A DNA stretch of 64,000 nucleotides from UBA1479 sp040221095 (GTDB lineage Bacteria > Pseudomonadota > Alphaproteobacteria > Rhodospirillales > Casp-alpha2): positions 62,001-126,000 of the forward strand of contig JAVJVP010000016.1 of assembly GCA_040221095.1 (NCBI GenBank), read 5' to 3'. Position numbers and translations under genes: made by a program. The notes beneath the pieces were generated by a model. That model was given only the letters and a program-made list of their open reading frames with translations. It did not search any database and was not told where the DNA came from. Of this stretch, positions 1 through 8,668 are shown piece after piece. Numbering within the stretch: position 1 is the stretch's first letter; the number at the start of each line of letters is the position of its first letter.

Positions 1-13
1 AAGGAAGCAAACC

Positions 14-691
14 ATGACCACGTCCCCCGACCTGCGGGTCACCGAGCGCTCCAAGGTCAAGCGGGTGCCCAAGCGCGCCGCCTACGACCGCGCCACGGTC
101 GATGCGATTCTGGATGCCGGCCTGATGTGTCATGTCGGCTACGTGATCGACGGCGCCCCCTATGTCACGGCGACCTGCTACTGGCGCCACGGCGACCGGG
201 TGTACTGGCACGGGTCGGCGGCCAGCCGCATGCTGCGCACGGTGACCGGCGGCGTGCCCGTGTGCTTTACCGTCTCACACCTGGACGGCCTGGTCATGGC
301 GCGGTCGGGCTTCCACCATTCCGTCAACTACCGGGGCGTGACCCTGTTCGGCGAGGCCGTGAAGATCGAAGACCCGGCCGAAAAACTGGCGGCCCTGAAG
401 GATTTCACAGACCGCCTGACGCCGGGGCGGTGGGAGGAACTGCGCGAGACCACGGATCAGGAGCTGAAAGGCACCACCGTCTGCGCCATGACCATCGACG
501 AGGGTTCGGCCAAGGTGCGCACCGGCGGGCCCGCGGACGACGCGCCGGACTATGACCTCGACGTCTGGGCCGGGGTCGTGCCGATCACCACGGTGGTCGG
601 CGAGCCCGAGGCCGATGACCGCCTGAAACCGGGTATTCTCGAGCCGGATTATTTGCGCCGCATTTCCATCGGCGCGCCGCCCCGGGGATAG
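14..691 (+). CDS. Pyridoxamine 5'-phosphate oxidase family protein (FMN-binding split barrel)
   Basis: A 225-residue cytoplasmic protein with the split-barrel flavin-binding look of the NimA/COG3467 group: a CHVGYV strand near residue 38, followed by the PYVTATCYW strand, a short turn and the WHGSAASRML segment that in relatives contacts flavin or haem-like cofactors. No signal peptide or membrane segment is present. The start is supported by AAGGAAG placed just before the ATG at the left edge of the window. Members bind FMN, but the substrate is rarely known. It lies 15 bases upstream of the permease gene and is probably co-transcribed with it. The family call is fairly sure; the reaction is not. 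Confidence 0.85.
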   Translation: MTTSPDLRVTERSKVKRVPKRAAYDRATVDAILDAGLMCHVGYVIDGAPYVTATCYWRHGDRVYWHGSAASRMLRTVTGGVPVCFTVSHLDGLVMARSGFHHSVNYRGVTLFGEAVKIEDPAEKLAALKDFTDRLTPGRWEELRETTDQELKGTTVCAMTIDEGSAKVRTGGPADDAPDYDLDVWAGVVPITTVVGEPEADDRLKPGILEPDYLRRISIGAPPRG

Positions 692-706
692 CGCTATCAT
701 CCGGCG

Positions 707-1429
707 ATGACCTTCGACGGACTGACCCTCACGACGATCCTCATCGCCATCAGCGCCATGGCCTTCGGCTGCGCGTTCCAGACGGCGTTGGGCCTGGGCT
801 TCGCCCTGCTAGCGGCGCCGGTTCTGGCCCTGCTCGACCCGGCCTTCGTGCCCGGCCCCATGCTGCTGGCCGGGGTCGTGCTGGCGGCCCTGACGGCTTA
901 CGGCGAGCGCGACGCCATCGACCGCCCCCTGCTGGCGACCTGCCTGATCGGTCTGGCGGCGGGCACGGTGATCGGCGCCATCGCGCTGCAGGCCCTGCGG
1001 GGGGTGGACCTTCAGCGCCTGTTCGGGGTGGTGATCCTGCTCGCCGTCGGCGTCAGCATCATCGGCAAGGCGATGGTGATCAAAGGCCGCAGCCTGCTTG
1101 CCGCCGCCGGCATCTCCGGCATCATGGGGACCATGGCGGGCCTGCACGGCCCGGCGATCTCCCTCGCCTTTCAGAATGCCGAACCCCGGGTCGTCCGCGC
1201 CATGTTGGGGGCCTATTTCACCGCCGCCTATCTGTCGGCGGTGGCGGCCCAGGTGTCGATCGGGGCGTTCGGCGCGCCCGAGGTCGGCCGCACCGTCGTG
1301 CTGCTGCCCGGCGTGGCGATCGGCCTGGCCCTGGCGCCGGTGACCCGACACTACGTGAACCGGGCGCGCCTGCGCATCGCCATCCTGGCCATCGCGGCGG
1401 TCAGCGGATTGATCCTGGTCGTGAAATAA
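707..1429 (+). CDS. TauE/SafE family permease
   Basis: A 240-residue, strongly hydrophobic protein with about seven to eight predicted membrane spans and two Gly/Ala-rich halves that echo each other (FQTALGLGFALL near residue 24; GIMGTMAGLHGP near residue 138). This is the usual architecture of TauE/SafE anion exporters in the inner membrane, associated with sulfite, sulfonate or other small organic anions. The substrate cannot be read from the sequence. No clear ribosome site precedes the ATG, so it may be translated by coupling to the flavin-protein gene just upstream. It converges with meaB, whose stop lies only a few bases away. Confidence 0.85.
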   Translation: MTFDGLTLTTILIAISAMAFGCAFQTALGLGFALLAAPVLALLDPAFVPGPMLLAGVVLAALTAYGERDAIDRPLLATCLIGLAAGTVIGAIALQALRGVDLQRLFGVVILLAVGVSIIGKAMVIKGRSLLAAAGISGIMGTMAGLHGPAISLAFQNAEPRVVRAMLGAYFTAAYLSAVAAQVSIGAFGAPEVGRTVVLLPGVAIGLALAPVTRHYVNRARLRIAILAIAAVSGLILVVK

Positions 1430-1435
1430 TCCCCG

Positions 1436-2443
1436 CTATCGGGGTTTCAGGGCTTTTTCCACCAACAATCGGGCGGCGGCGCGCGGGTCGGCCCTGCGGT
1501 CGGCCAGATCGTCGACCAGATCGGCCATGTCCGGCGCCAGACGCTTGAATTCCCGGCGCATGTGGTCGAGGGCCGCCGATTCCAGGCGCATCAGCGCGAT
1601 GCGGCGACGCCGCGCCCGGTCCTCGCCGCTGGCCGCCAGATGTTCGCCGTGATCAAGCACGGCCTGGGCCAGGTCGGCGATCCCCTTGCCCGTATTGGCG
1701 CTGGTCGCGATTACCGGCACGCGCCAGCCGGTCGCCGCCGCCCCCTGCCCCTGGCGGCCGGTCAGGCCCAAATCCTGCGCCCCCGACAGATCGGCGGCGG
1801 TCTGGTCCGCGTCGGCGCGGTCGGCCTTGGTGACGACGTGGATGTCGGCGATTTCGAGAATCCCCGCCTTCATGGCCTGGACCCCGTCGCCCAGGCCCGG
1901 CGGCGAGGCGACGATCACCGTATGGGCGGCGGCCGCCACATCGACCTCGTCCTGGCCGACGCCGACGGTCTCGATGACCACGACCCGGAACCCGCAGGCG
2001 TCCAGCACATCGACGGAATCCAGGGCCGGGCGGGCCAGCCCGCCCATGGCCCCCTGGGTCGCGAGCGATCGGATGAACACGCCATTATCGCCGCCGTGGT
2101 CGCCCATGCGCACCCGGTCGCCCAGGATGGCGCCGCCGGAAAACGGGCTGGAGGGATCGATGGCGATGACGCCGACGGTCAGGTCCCGCCGGCGCAGGTC
2201 CTTGACCAGGGCGTTGACCAGGGACGACTTGCCCGCCCCGGGCGGTCCCGTGACGCCGACCACATGGGCCGATCCCGCCGCCTGATAGACCCGGGCCATC
2301 AGGTCGCCGTCGGCGGCCCCGGCCTTCGCCGCGGCGTTGCCCGTGGTTTCGGCCAGGGACAGCAGTTTGGCGACGGCGCGCCGGTCGCCGCCTTGCGCGG
2401 CGGCGAGCAGGTCCGTGTCCCTATCCGGTTGCGGGGCTGCCAT
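1436..2443 (-). CDS. meaB: Methylmalonyl-CoA mutase-associated GTPase MeaB
   Basis: A 335-residue P-loop GTPase of the MeaB/ArgK family, the chaperone that gates adenosylcobalamin loading and protects methylmalonyl-CoA mutase. The Walker A motif GPPGAGKSS sits near residue 65, followed by the family segments VIAIDPSSPFSGGAILGDR, the IETVGVGQ switch region and TKAD as the guanine-specificity motif. Start: GAGGA sits just upstream of the ATG and lies inside the end of the preceding gene, with the gamma-carbonic anhydrase stop only 9 bases away, so the two form an operon. The mutase itself is not in this window. It is one of three cobalamin-linked genes here, with nrdJ and the BtuF-like gene. 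Confidence 0.95.
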   Translation of the reverse strand: MAAPQPDRDTDLLAAAQGGDRRAVAKLLSLAETTGNAAAKAGAADGDLMARVYQAAGSAHVVGVTGPPGAGKSSLVNALVKDLRRRDLTVGVIAIDPSSPFSGGAILGDRVRMGDHGGDNGVFIRSLATQGAMGGLARPALDSVDVLDACGFRVVVIETVGVGQDEVDVAAAAHTVIVASPPGLGDGVQAMKAGILEIADIHVVTKADRADADQTAADLSGAQDLGLTGRQGQGAAATGWRVPVIATSANTGKGIADLAQAVLDHGEHLAASGEDRARRRRIALMRLESAALDHMRREFKRLAPDMADLVDDLADRRADPRAAARLLVEKALKPR

Positions 2444-2452
2444 GGACAGTCC

Positions 2453-3040
2453 TCAGTCGCTCGGGGGCGTGCGGATGTTGCGGCTTAGGGTGCGCAGGTC
2501 GTGGCCGGCCCGGCGGTATTCGGCGCTCAGGTTGTCGTACACGGGCCAGATGTAGTCGAGCATCTTCTGGTCGTCCGGCCCGACCTTGCGCAGGAACTTG
2601 GCCGGCCGCCCGGCCCAGACCTCGCCGGGGCCGATCTGCTTGCCCGGCGTGACCAGGGCGCCGGCGGCGATCAAGGATCCCTTGCCGACCACGGCGCCGT
2701 CCATCACGCAGGCCTGCATGCCGATCATGGCATCGTCTTCCAGGGTGCAGGCATGCAGCAGCGCCATATGCCCGACCGTGACCCGGTCGCCCAGGATGGT
2801 GGGATAGCCCTTGGAATCGACATGCACGACCGTGCCGTCCTGGATGTTCGTATCGTTGCCGATACGGATGAAGTTCATGTCGCCGCGCAGCACGCAGGAA
2901 TACCAGATCGACGACTTCACGCCGATGGTCACGTCGCCGATGATGACGGCGTTTTCGGCGATGAAGGCGGTTTGGTCGATCTGCGGATGCTTGTCCTTGA
3001 AGGGCAGGATCACACCGCCGGGCTGGCGCAGGGAAGTCAT
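2453..3040 (-). CDS. Gamma-class carbonic anhydrase family protein
   Basis: A 195-residue left-handed beta-helix protein with repeated hexapeptides (for example AVIIGDVTIG and ILGDRVTVGH). Three histidines at residues 73, 91 and 96 (VVHVD, VGHMALLH) match the zinc ligands of gamma-carbonic anhydrases of the YrdA/PaaY/CaiE type. Length is normal for the family. Such proteins may have CO2 hydration activity or act as acyl-CoA-linked accessory proteins. The ATG follows an AT-rich stretch (about 3050-3085) that plausibly holds the promoter for this gene and meaB. The fold is sure; the in vivo substrate is unknown. Confidence 0.9.
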   Translation of the reverse strand: MTSLRQPGGVILPFKDKHPQIDQTAFIAENAVIIGDVTIGVKSSIWYSCVLRGDMNFIRIGNDTNIQDGTVVHVDSKGYPTILGDRVTVGHMALLHACTLEDDAMIGMQACVMDGAVVGKGSLIAAGALVTPGKQIGPGEVWAGRPAKFLRKVGPDDQKMLDYIWPVYDNLSAEYRRAGHDLRTLSRNIRTPPSD

Positions 3041-3080
3041 TCAGAAATCACCTTAGAGTATTGTTTCAATTATTTGATAT

Positions 3081-3629
3081 TCAAGACTGTTTGATGAACG
3101 GAAGCATCTCCTTGAAGGCCTCCGTCCCGGCCCGGCCCAGCCATTCGTAGATGACCATTTCCGTGGTCACGATGCCGGCCCCGGCCGCGCCCAGACGGTC
3201 CAGGCAGGCCTTTTCGCTTTCCAGGGTGCGCGAGGCGGTGGCGTCGGTGACGACGAAGATCTCGTAGCCCTTGTCCATCAGGTCGACGCCGGTCTGCATG
3301 ACGCAGATATGGGCTTCCATGCCCGTGATGACCACCTGGCGGCGGCCCGTGGCCTCGAACGCCTTCTGAAACAGTTCCTCGTTCATGCAGGAGAAATGGA
3401 TCTTCTCGAACACCTGGGCCTGGGGCGCGATGCCCTGCAGCTGCGGCACGGTACGGCCCAGCCCCTTGGGGTACTGTTCCGTCATCAGAACGGGCACGCC
3501 CATGCGGTCGGCGGCGCGCATCAGCAGCGCCGTATTGCGGATGACCCTGGCCGGCGACTGCATGGCGGGGGCCAGCTTGTCCTGGATGTCGATGACGACC
3601 AGGCAGGACTGTTCGGGTTTGATCAGCAT
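3081..3629 (-). CDS. Isochorismatase-family cysteine hydrolase
   Basis: A 182-residue protein of the isochorismatase/nicotinamidase fold, closest in style to YcaC-type hydrolases. The catalytic aspartate lies in VVIDIQDKL (residue 14), a lysine in FEKIHF, and the nucleophilic cysteine in GMEAHICVMQTG. I chose the inner ATG at 3629 because homology begins there; the longer reading frame adds 36 residues that overlap the neighbouring hydrolase gene and look non-coding. The alpha/beta-hydrolase gene ends 10 bases upstream of this start, so they are likely co-transcribed. The substrate is unknown. Confidence 0.9.
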   Translation of the reverse strand: MLIKPEQSCLVVIDIQDKLAPAMQSPARVIRNTALLMRAADRMGVPVLMTEQYPKGLGRTVPQLQGIAPQAQVFEKIHFSCMNEELFQKAFEATGRRQVVITGMEAHICVMQTGVDLMDKGYEIFVVTDATASRTLESEKACLDRLGAAGAGIVTTEMVIYEWLGRAGTEAFKEMLPFIKQS

Positions 3630-3639
3630 CCGGGGTTCC

Positions 3640-4341
3640 TTATTCGGCGAGCCAATAGCGCAGCACGGCGCTGACCGCCTCGGGCCGTTCCAGGGGCGAA
3701 AGATGGCCGCAGTTTTCGACGACCACCAGTTTAGCACCGGGGATCGCCGATGCCATTTCTTCGTGCACCTGGGGCGGCGTCATGATGTCGAGCCGCCCGC
3801 ACAGGACCAGCGTCGGGCAGGAAATCGCGGGCAGATTAGGCCGGTTGTCCGGGCGGTTGATAATGGCCGTCTGCTGGCGTTGGTAAGCCTCCGCCCCCAC
3901 GTTACGGGCCGAGGCACGGACGGCGGCGGTCAGGTCCGCATCGTCCTGGCGGTTCGCGGCGATGAAGCCCGTCATGTGGTGGTCGATCACGCCCTCCAGG
4001 TCGCCGGCGGCGGCCCTGGCCATCAGATCGCGGCGGCCCGCCGTGCGCTCCGGCGTGTCCGGGCCGGCGGCGGTGTCGAGCAGGGCAAGCCTGGTCACCC
4101 GCTCGGGCGCCAGGCGCAGAATCGCCTGGGCCGCATAGCCGCCCATGGACAGGCCGCAGAGCGCGAAACGGTCGGGGGCCGCGTCCAGGGCGCGCCGGGC
4201 CATGGCGTCGATGGCGTCGTCCTGGGTCATGTCGGCCACGGTCATCTCCGCGACGTCGGTCAGGGTCGCCAGCTGATGGCCCCATAACGCGGCGTCGCAC
4301 AGCAGGCCGGGCATGAACAGAAGCGGCGGGCGGGCGGGCAT
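3640..4341 (-). CDS. Alpha/beta-fold hydrolase
   Basis: A 233-residue single-domain alpha/beta hydrolase. The nucleophile elbow is GLSMGG near residue 84, an acid lies in the CGRLDIMTP segment, and the catalytic histidine is in ENCGHLSPLERP near the C terminus. The N-terminal LLFMPGLLCD carries the oxyanion-hole region. The start at 4341 is preceded by GGAGGATTTTTC, a good ribosome site; the longer frame to 4584 runs into the helicase promoter and is rejected. It sits upstream of the isochorismatase-family gene on the same strand. The substrate (ester, lactone or thioester) cannot be read from sequence. Confidence 0.88.
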   Translation of the reverse strand: MPARPPLLFMPGLLCDAALWGHQLATLTDVAEMTVADMTQDDAIDAMARRALDAAPDRFALCGLSMGGYAAQAILRLAPERVTRLALLDTAAGPDTPERTAGRRDLMARAAAGDLEGVIDHHMTGFIAANRQDDADLTAAVRASARNVGAEAYQRQQTAIINRPDNRPNLPAISCPTLVLCGRLDIMTPPQVHEEMASAIPGAKLVVVENCGHLSPLERPEAVSAVLRYWLAE

Positions 4342-4415
4342 GAAAAATCCTCCGGACGGACCGTGACAATTCGGCGGCAGTCGGCAGAAACCCGCCGCCG
4401 AACCCCGGCTTATCA

Positions 4416-4443
4416 TTGACTTCGGGGCGGGAACACCTAATAT
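4416..4443 (+). promoter_or_regulatory. Sigma-70-type promoter for the DEAD-box helicase
   Basis: TTGACT (4416-4421) and TAATAT (4438-4443) are separated by 16 bases, close to the housekeeping -35/-10 consensus and unusually AT-rich for this genome. The element lies about 100 bases upstream of the helicase start, leaving a 5' leader of roughly 95 bases. Confidence 0.6.
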
Positions 4444-4543
4444 CCCGCTCACACGGCCCAGGGAAGCCCCCAAGGGTCCAAATCCAAGCCCCCATAAGGT
4501 GACCACGCAGCCCCGGGCGGCGCAACTCCCGAAGTGGAGCAAT

Positions 4544-6061
4544 ATGTCCTTTTCAGACCTCGGCCTCAGCGACGAACTCCTCAAAGCGATTTCCGACGCG
4601 GGCTATACCGAACCCACCCCCATCCAGGCGCAGGCCATCCCCAAAGTGCTGATGGGCCGCGACATTCTGGGCTGCGCCCAGACGGGCACGGGCAAGACGG
4701 CATCCTTCACCCTGCCGATGATCGACATCCTGGCCTCGGGCCGGGCCAAGGCGCGCATGCCGCGCTCGCTGATCCTGGAGCCGACCCGCGAACTGGCCGC
4801 CCAGGTCGCCGACAACTTCGAAATCTACGGCAAGTACCACAAGCTGAACCATGCGCTGCTGATCGGCGGCGAGAACATGAGCGAGCAGATCAAGCGCCTG
4901 GAAAAAGGCGTCGACGTGCTGATCGCCACGCCGGGCCGCCTGATGGACGTGTTCGACCGCGGCCACCTGTTGCTGCGCGACGTGAAGATCCTGGTGATCG
5001 ACGAAGCCGACCGCATGCTCGACATGGGCTTCATCCCCGATGTGGAGAAGATCGTCTCCAAGCTGCCGCAGATGCGCACGACGCTGCTGTTCTCGGCGAC
5101 CATGCCGCCGGAAATCAAACGCCTGGCCGACCGCTTCCTGATCAATCCCAAGGAAATCACCGTGTCCAAGCCGGCCACGGCGGCGGAAACCATCGCCCAG
5201 GGCCTGGTCGTGGTGACCGGCGCCGGACGCGACCAGGCCTCCGTCGCCAAGCGCAAGCGCGAGGTCCTGCGCAAGCTGATCGAACGCGAGCAGCCCAAGA
5301 ACGCCATCATCTTCTGCAACCGCAAGCGCGACGTCGACGTGGTCTACAAATCACTGGAACGCCACGGCTACAACACGGCGGCGCGTCTGCACGGCGACAT
5401 GGTTCAGTCCGTGCGCATGGAAACCCTGGCCAAGTTCAAGAGCGGCGACGTGACCCTGCTGGTCTGTTCCGACGTGGCGGCGCGCGGGCTCGACATCCCG
5501 CTGATGAGCCATGTCTTCAACTTCGACGTGCCGACCCATGCCGACGACTACGTGCACCGCATTGGCCGCACGGGCCGCGCCGGGCACAAGGGCGTGGCGA
5601 TCTCCATCGCCGTGCCGTCCGACGGCAAGTACGTGGACGCCATCGAAAAACTGATGGGCCGGCCCATCGACCGCGACGCGATGAGCAGCAGCGGCAGCAA
5701 TGACGGCGGCACTGAAACCGCCGCTCCGGAAAAGGAAGAACGCGGCGAGCGCGGCCGGGGACGCGGCCGTGAGCGTGGCCGGAGCCGCAAGTCCGAAGAC
5801 AAACCCGCTGCCGAGACCAAGCCTGCCGCGGAAGCGACGCCGGAACCGGCGGCCGAGGCCACGGCGGCACCCGCCGAAAAACCGGAACCGGCCGAGGACG
5901 CCCCCAAGGCCGCCAAGCCCCGCGGCGAACGTTCGGCCGCGAAGCCGGAGCGCGCCCGCAAAGGCCGCTCCGACCAGCGCAACGACGCCGGCACGATGGA
6001 CGACAAGGACGTCGTGTTCGGCCAGAGCGATCAGGTTCCGGCCTTCCTCAAGAACTTCTAA
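4544..6061 (+). CDS. DEAD-box ATP-dependent RNA helicase, RhlE-like
   Basis: A 505-residue RNA helicase. The Q motif (YTEPTPIQAQAI) comes near residue 25, motif I (AQTGTGKT) at residues 45-52, then PTREL, TPGRL, DEAD with ADRML, SAT, and the C-terminal RecA motifs ending in HRIGRTGR. A basic, low-complexity tail of about 130 residues follows (RGRGRERGR, then Ala/Glu/Pro/Lys-rich), typical of RhlE proteins and likely an RNA-binding, disordered region. The start at ATG 4544 follows GTGGAG; the upstream in-frame extension is not conserved-looking. Role: RNA remodelling in ribosome assembly or mRNA decay. It is monocistronic, with its own promoter. Confidence 0.93.
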   Translation: MSFSDLGLSDELLKAISDAGYTEPTPIQAQAIPKVLMGRDILGCAQTGTGKTASFTLPMIDILASGRAKARMPRSLILEPTRELAAQVADNFEIYGKYHKLNHALLIGGENMSEQIKRLEKGVDVLIATPGRLMDVFDRGHLLLRDVKILVIDEADRMLDMGFIPDVEKIVSKLPQMRTTLLFSATMPPEIKRLADRFLINPKEITVSKPATAAETIAQGLVVVTGAGRDQASVAKRKREVLRKLIEREQPKNAIIFCNRKRDVDVVYKSLERHGYNTAARLHGDMVQSVRMETLAKFKSGDVTLLVCSDVAARGLDIPLMSHVFNFDVPTHADDYVHRIGRTGRAGHKGVAISIAVPSDGKYVDAIEKLMGRPIDRDAMSSSGSNDGGTETAAPEKEERGERGRGRGRERGRSRKSEDKPAAETKPAAEATPEPAAEATAAPAEKPEPAEDAPKAAKPRGERSAAKPERARKGRSDQRNDAGTMDDKDVVFGQSDQVPAFLKNF

Positions 6062-6256
6062 AGCCGCTCCCTGCCCCCCAGGGCGTGAAATTCCGCCTGT
6101 TCCCGTTCGGTGAATTGGCCTGTCGGCGCTGGTCACTCCGGCGGCCGCGGCTTCGCGCTTTTCGATACAGATCATGAGAATTTTTCGATGTTCGGCGACC
6201 GGCCGCTCTCCGATATTGAGCGCCTTCCGTCAACCACCAACCGAGGAACATCTGCA

Positions 6257-6439
6257 ATGAAACGGACCGTTCTTTCTGCCGCCATCTTCGCTTTCGTCAT
6301 GGCCCTGGGCTTCTCCACCGCGTCGACCGCCGTCCTGGCCGCCGACAAGAAGGAAAATCCCTGCGCCAAGATCGCCGATAAGGCCGAGAAGAAAGCCTGC
6401 ATGAAGGCCCAAGCCGACGCGAAGAAGGCCGCCAAGTAG
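6257..6439 (+). CDS. Small exported Lys/Ala-rich protein
   Basis: A 60-residue protein: a cleavable-looking signal peptide (MKRTVLSAAIFAF onwards, with an Ala-rich cleavage zone near residue 28) followed by a charged mature part of about 32 residues with two cysteines (NPCAK and KACMK) that could form one disulfide. Start: GAGGAAC lies 10 bases before the ATG at 6257; the longer frame to 6110 lacks a ribosome site. The composition recalls PsiF-type periplasmic proteins, but the match is too short to name. A strong hairpin terminator follows about 45 bases downstream. Confidence 0.7.
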   Translation: MKRTVLSAAIFAFVMALGFSTASTAVLAADKKENPCAKIADKAEKKACMKAQADAKKAAK

Positions 6440-6484
6440 TCATCAGGACATCGCGCCTGCATTCATGCGGCGCGCACCGATCAA

Positions 6485-6518
6485 AAAGGGGCAGACGGCC
6501 TGGGCCGTCTGCCCCTTT
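6485..6518. terminator. Bidirectional hairpin terminator
   Basis: A perfect 16-bp stem, AAAGGGGCAGACGGCC at 6485-6500 paired with GGCCGTCTGCCCCTTT at 6503-6518, with A-runs on the left flank and T-runs at the right end of the stem. It separates the small exported gene (plus) from the convergent thiSG gene (minus) and can serve both. Confidence 0.85.
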
Positions 6519-6549
6519 GCGATTAAGGGGACCGTCTGTCCAGCGCCGG

Positions 6550-7545
6550 TCAGATCAGCCCCGACAGCGGCGACGACGGGTCGGCGTACATCTTGCGCGG
6601 CATGCGCCCGGCCAGATAGGCCATGCGCCCGGCCTTGACCGCGTGCTTCATGGCGCGGGCCATCATCACCGGATCCTTGGCTTCGGCGATCGCCGTGTTC
6701 ATCAGCACGCCGTCGCAGCCCAGTTCCATGGCAATGGTGGCGTCCGACGCCGTGCCGACGCCGGCGTCGACGATCACCGGCACCTCGGACTGTTCCTTGA
6801 TCAGGCGGATGTTAACCGGATTCTGGATACCCAGGCCCGAGCCGATGGGCGCGCCGAGCGGCATGATGGAGACGGCGCCCGCCTCCTCCACCCGCTTGCA
6901 CAGGATCGGATCGTCCGAACAATAGGCCATGACCTGAAAGCCTTCTTCCGTCAGCGCGCGGGTCGCCTCGATGGTTTCCGGCATCATCGGATAAAGGGTG
7001 CGCTGTTCGCCCAGGATTTCCAGCTTCACCAGGGTCCAGCCGCCGGCTTCCCGCGCCAGACGCAGGGTGCGCACCGCGTCGTCGGTGGTGAAGCAGCCCG
7101 CCGTGTTGGGCAGGTAGGTGTATTTCTTGGGGTCCAGATAATCGACCAGCAGCGGCTGATTGGGGTCCGTCAGGTTCACGCGCCGGACGGCGACGGTGAT
7201 CATTTCCGCCTCCGCCGCCTCCGCCGCCTGGCGGTTCAGGTCGTAGTCCTTGTACTTGCCCGTGCCGATGATCAGGCGCGAGCGGAATTTGTGGCCGGCG
7301 ACCTCCAGAATGTCCTCGTCCTCGGGCGCCGCCGCCGAATCCGGGGCGCCGCCGCCGATGAAATGCACGATCTCCAGGCGATCGCCGTCTTCCACGCCGA
7401 TCTGGCCGTAGCCGGATTTGGGCACGATTTCCAGATTGCGCTCGACCGCGACCTTGGCCGGATCCAGGCCGATTCGGGTCAGAAGCTGCGCCACCGACAG
7501 GGGGGCATCCAGGGAATGGGTTTCGCCGTTGATCTGAACTTGCAT
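6550..7545 (-). CDS. thiG: ThiS-ThiG fusion: sulfur carrier plus thiazole synthase
   Basis: A 331-residue fusion. Residues 1-66 are the ubiquitin-like sulfur carrier ThiS, ending in FIGGG (64-66), where the free protein would carry its thiocarboxylate. After a linker rich in Ala, Asp and Glu (67-78) comes the ThiG TIM barrel: GTGKYKD holds the Schiff-base lysine near residue 97, followed by ETIEATRALTEEGF, DAGVGTASDATIAMELG and a normal C terminus. Product: thiazole phosphate for thiamine. The fusion places the GG tail internally, so either processing or direct internal chemistry is needed. No TPP riboswitch was found upstream. Such fusions are known in some alphaproteobacteria. Confidence 0.93.
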   Translation of the reverse strand: MQVQINGETHSLDAPLSVAQLLTRIGLDPAKVAVERNLEIVPKSGYGQIGVEDGDRLEIVHFIGGGAPDSAAAPEDEDILEVAGHKFRSRLIIGTGKYKDYDLNRQAAEAAEAEMITVAVRRVNLTDPNQPLLVDYLDPKKYTYLPNTAGCFTTDDAVRTLRLAREAGGWTLVKLEILGEQRTLYPMMPETIEATRALTEEGFQVMAYCSDDPILCKRVEEAGAVSIMPLGAPIGSGLGIQNPVNIRLIKEQSEVPVIVDAGVGTASDATIAMELGCDGVLMNTAIAEAKDPVMMARAMKHAVKAGRMAYLAGRMPRKMYADPSSPLSGLI

Positions 7546-7761
7546 GAAGAAATTATCCTCGGGGCCGTTGGTCGCGCCGTTGTTGAAGCCTGTACAGGCC
7601 TTTGTCCGGGGGGCTTTACAGGGATTATGGGGCCGCGACCAGCCGCTTTCAACGCCCTGATGGGGTGAAACGGGATGTTTCTCACATCATGGCGCGTGCT
7701 ATAAGCCGCTACCTTATGACGGAAAGCGGCCCGGCGCGTTCGCCGCGCCCGGAACGGAACC

Positions 7762-8208
7762 ATGACAGCAACGATCCTCATCCTCAACGGCCCGAATCTG
7801 AACCTGCTGGGCACGCGCGAGCCCGACATCTACGGGCGCGAGACCCTGGCGACCATCGAGGCCGCCTGCCGGACGCGCGGCAAGAATCTGGGCCTGGACG
7901 TGGATTTCCGCCAATCCAACGACGAGGGCGAACTGGTCACCTGGATTCAGGAAGCACCCAAGGCGCATGCCGGAATCGTCATCAACGCCGGTGCCTACAC
8001 CCATACCTCGGTGGCGATCCTGGACGCGCTTTCGGCCATCGACCTGCCGATCATAGAAGTGCACCTTTCAAACATTCACAGGCGCGAAGAGTTCCGGCAT
8101 CATTCCTTCGTGTCCAAGGCCGCCGACGGCATGATCTGCGGTCTCGGCGGACAGGGGTACGAGCTGGCGCTCGACGCGCTGGCGAAACGACTGAAAAACA
8201 ACGGATAA
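7762..8208 (+). CDS. aroQ: Type II 3-dehydroquinate dehydratase
   Basis: A 148-residue type II dehydroquinase of the shikimate pathway. It shows the N-terminal LNGPNLNLLGTREP motif with the catalytic tyrosine in DIYG near residue 26, the INAGAYTHTS active-site strand, and EVHLSNIHRREEFRHHS with the catalytic histidine. Length matches the dodecameric enzyme family. The accB start follows 6 bases after its stop, and the order aroQ-accB-accC-aat suggests one transcript that links aromatic and fatty-acid synthesis genes. Confidence 0.96.
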   Translation: MTATILILNGPNLNLLGTREPDIYGRETLATIEAACRTRGKNLGLDVDFRQSNDEGELVTWIQEAPKAHAGIVINAGAYTHTSVAILDALSAIDLPIIEVHLSNIHRREEFRHHSFVSKAADGMICGLGGQGYELALDALAKRLKNNG

Positions 8209-8214
8209 GGGACC

Positions 8215-8658
8215 ATGGCAAGAAGCCCCAAAGCGACCGACATCGACGCGGACGCCGTCCGCAAGCTGGCCAGTCTCCTGGAAGAGACGGGCCTGACGGA
8301 AATCGAATACACCCACGACGACTGGTCGCTGCGCGTGTCCAAGGGAGCGACTACCGTGACCGCCACCGCCCCCGTGGCCATCGCTCCCGCCGCCGACGCC
8401 CCCGCCGCCGAACAGGGCATGCCCGCCGGCGCCGTTACCTCGCCCATGGTCGGCGTGGTCTATACCTCGCCCGATCCGGACAGCGCCGATTTCGTCAAGG
8501 AAGGCGATACCGTGAAGGAAGGCGACACCCTGTTGCTGATCGAGGCCATGAAGGTGTTCAACCAGATCACGGCGCCACGCGCCGGCACGGTGAAGAGAAT
8601 CCTGGTCAGCAGCGGAACCCCGGTGGAGTTCGGCGAACCCCTCCTCGTTCTCGAATAG
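8215..8658 (+). CDS. accB: Acetyl-CoA carboxylase biotin carboxyl carrier protein
   Basis: A 147-residue BCCP. Residues 1-45 form the N-terminal domain, 46-70 an Ala/Pro-rich flexible linker, and 71-147 the biotinyl domain with the thumb-type insertion (YTSPDPDS) and the biotin-accepting lysine K113 in EAMKV. It carries the carboxyl group between AccC and the carboxyltransferase for malonyl-CoA synthesis. It is tightly spaced between aroQ and accC. Confidence 0.97.
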   Translation: MARSPKATDIDADAVRKLASLLEETGLTEIEYTHDDWSLRVSKGATTVTATAPVAIAPAADAPAAEQGMPAGAVTSPMVGVVYTSPDPDSADFVKEGDTVKEGDTLLLIEAMKVFNQITAPRAGTVKRILVSSGTPVEFGEPLLVLE

Positions 8659-8668
8659 GAGGCAGGCC

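Noticed and set aside
687..698. Perfect 12-bp palindrome GATAGCGCTATC over the stop codon of the first gene
   Set aside because: Short, overlaps coding sequence and has no regulator or promoter nearby; chance is likely.
7546..7761. Possible TPP riboswitch before the thiSG fusion
   Set aside because: No CTGAGA-type core on the minus strand of this 215-base region.
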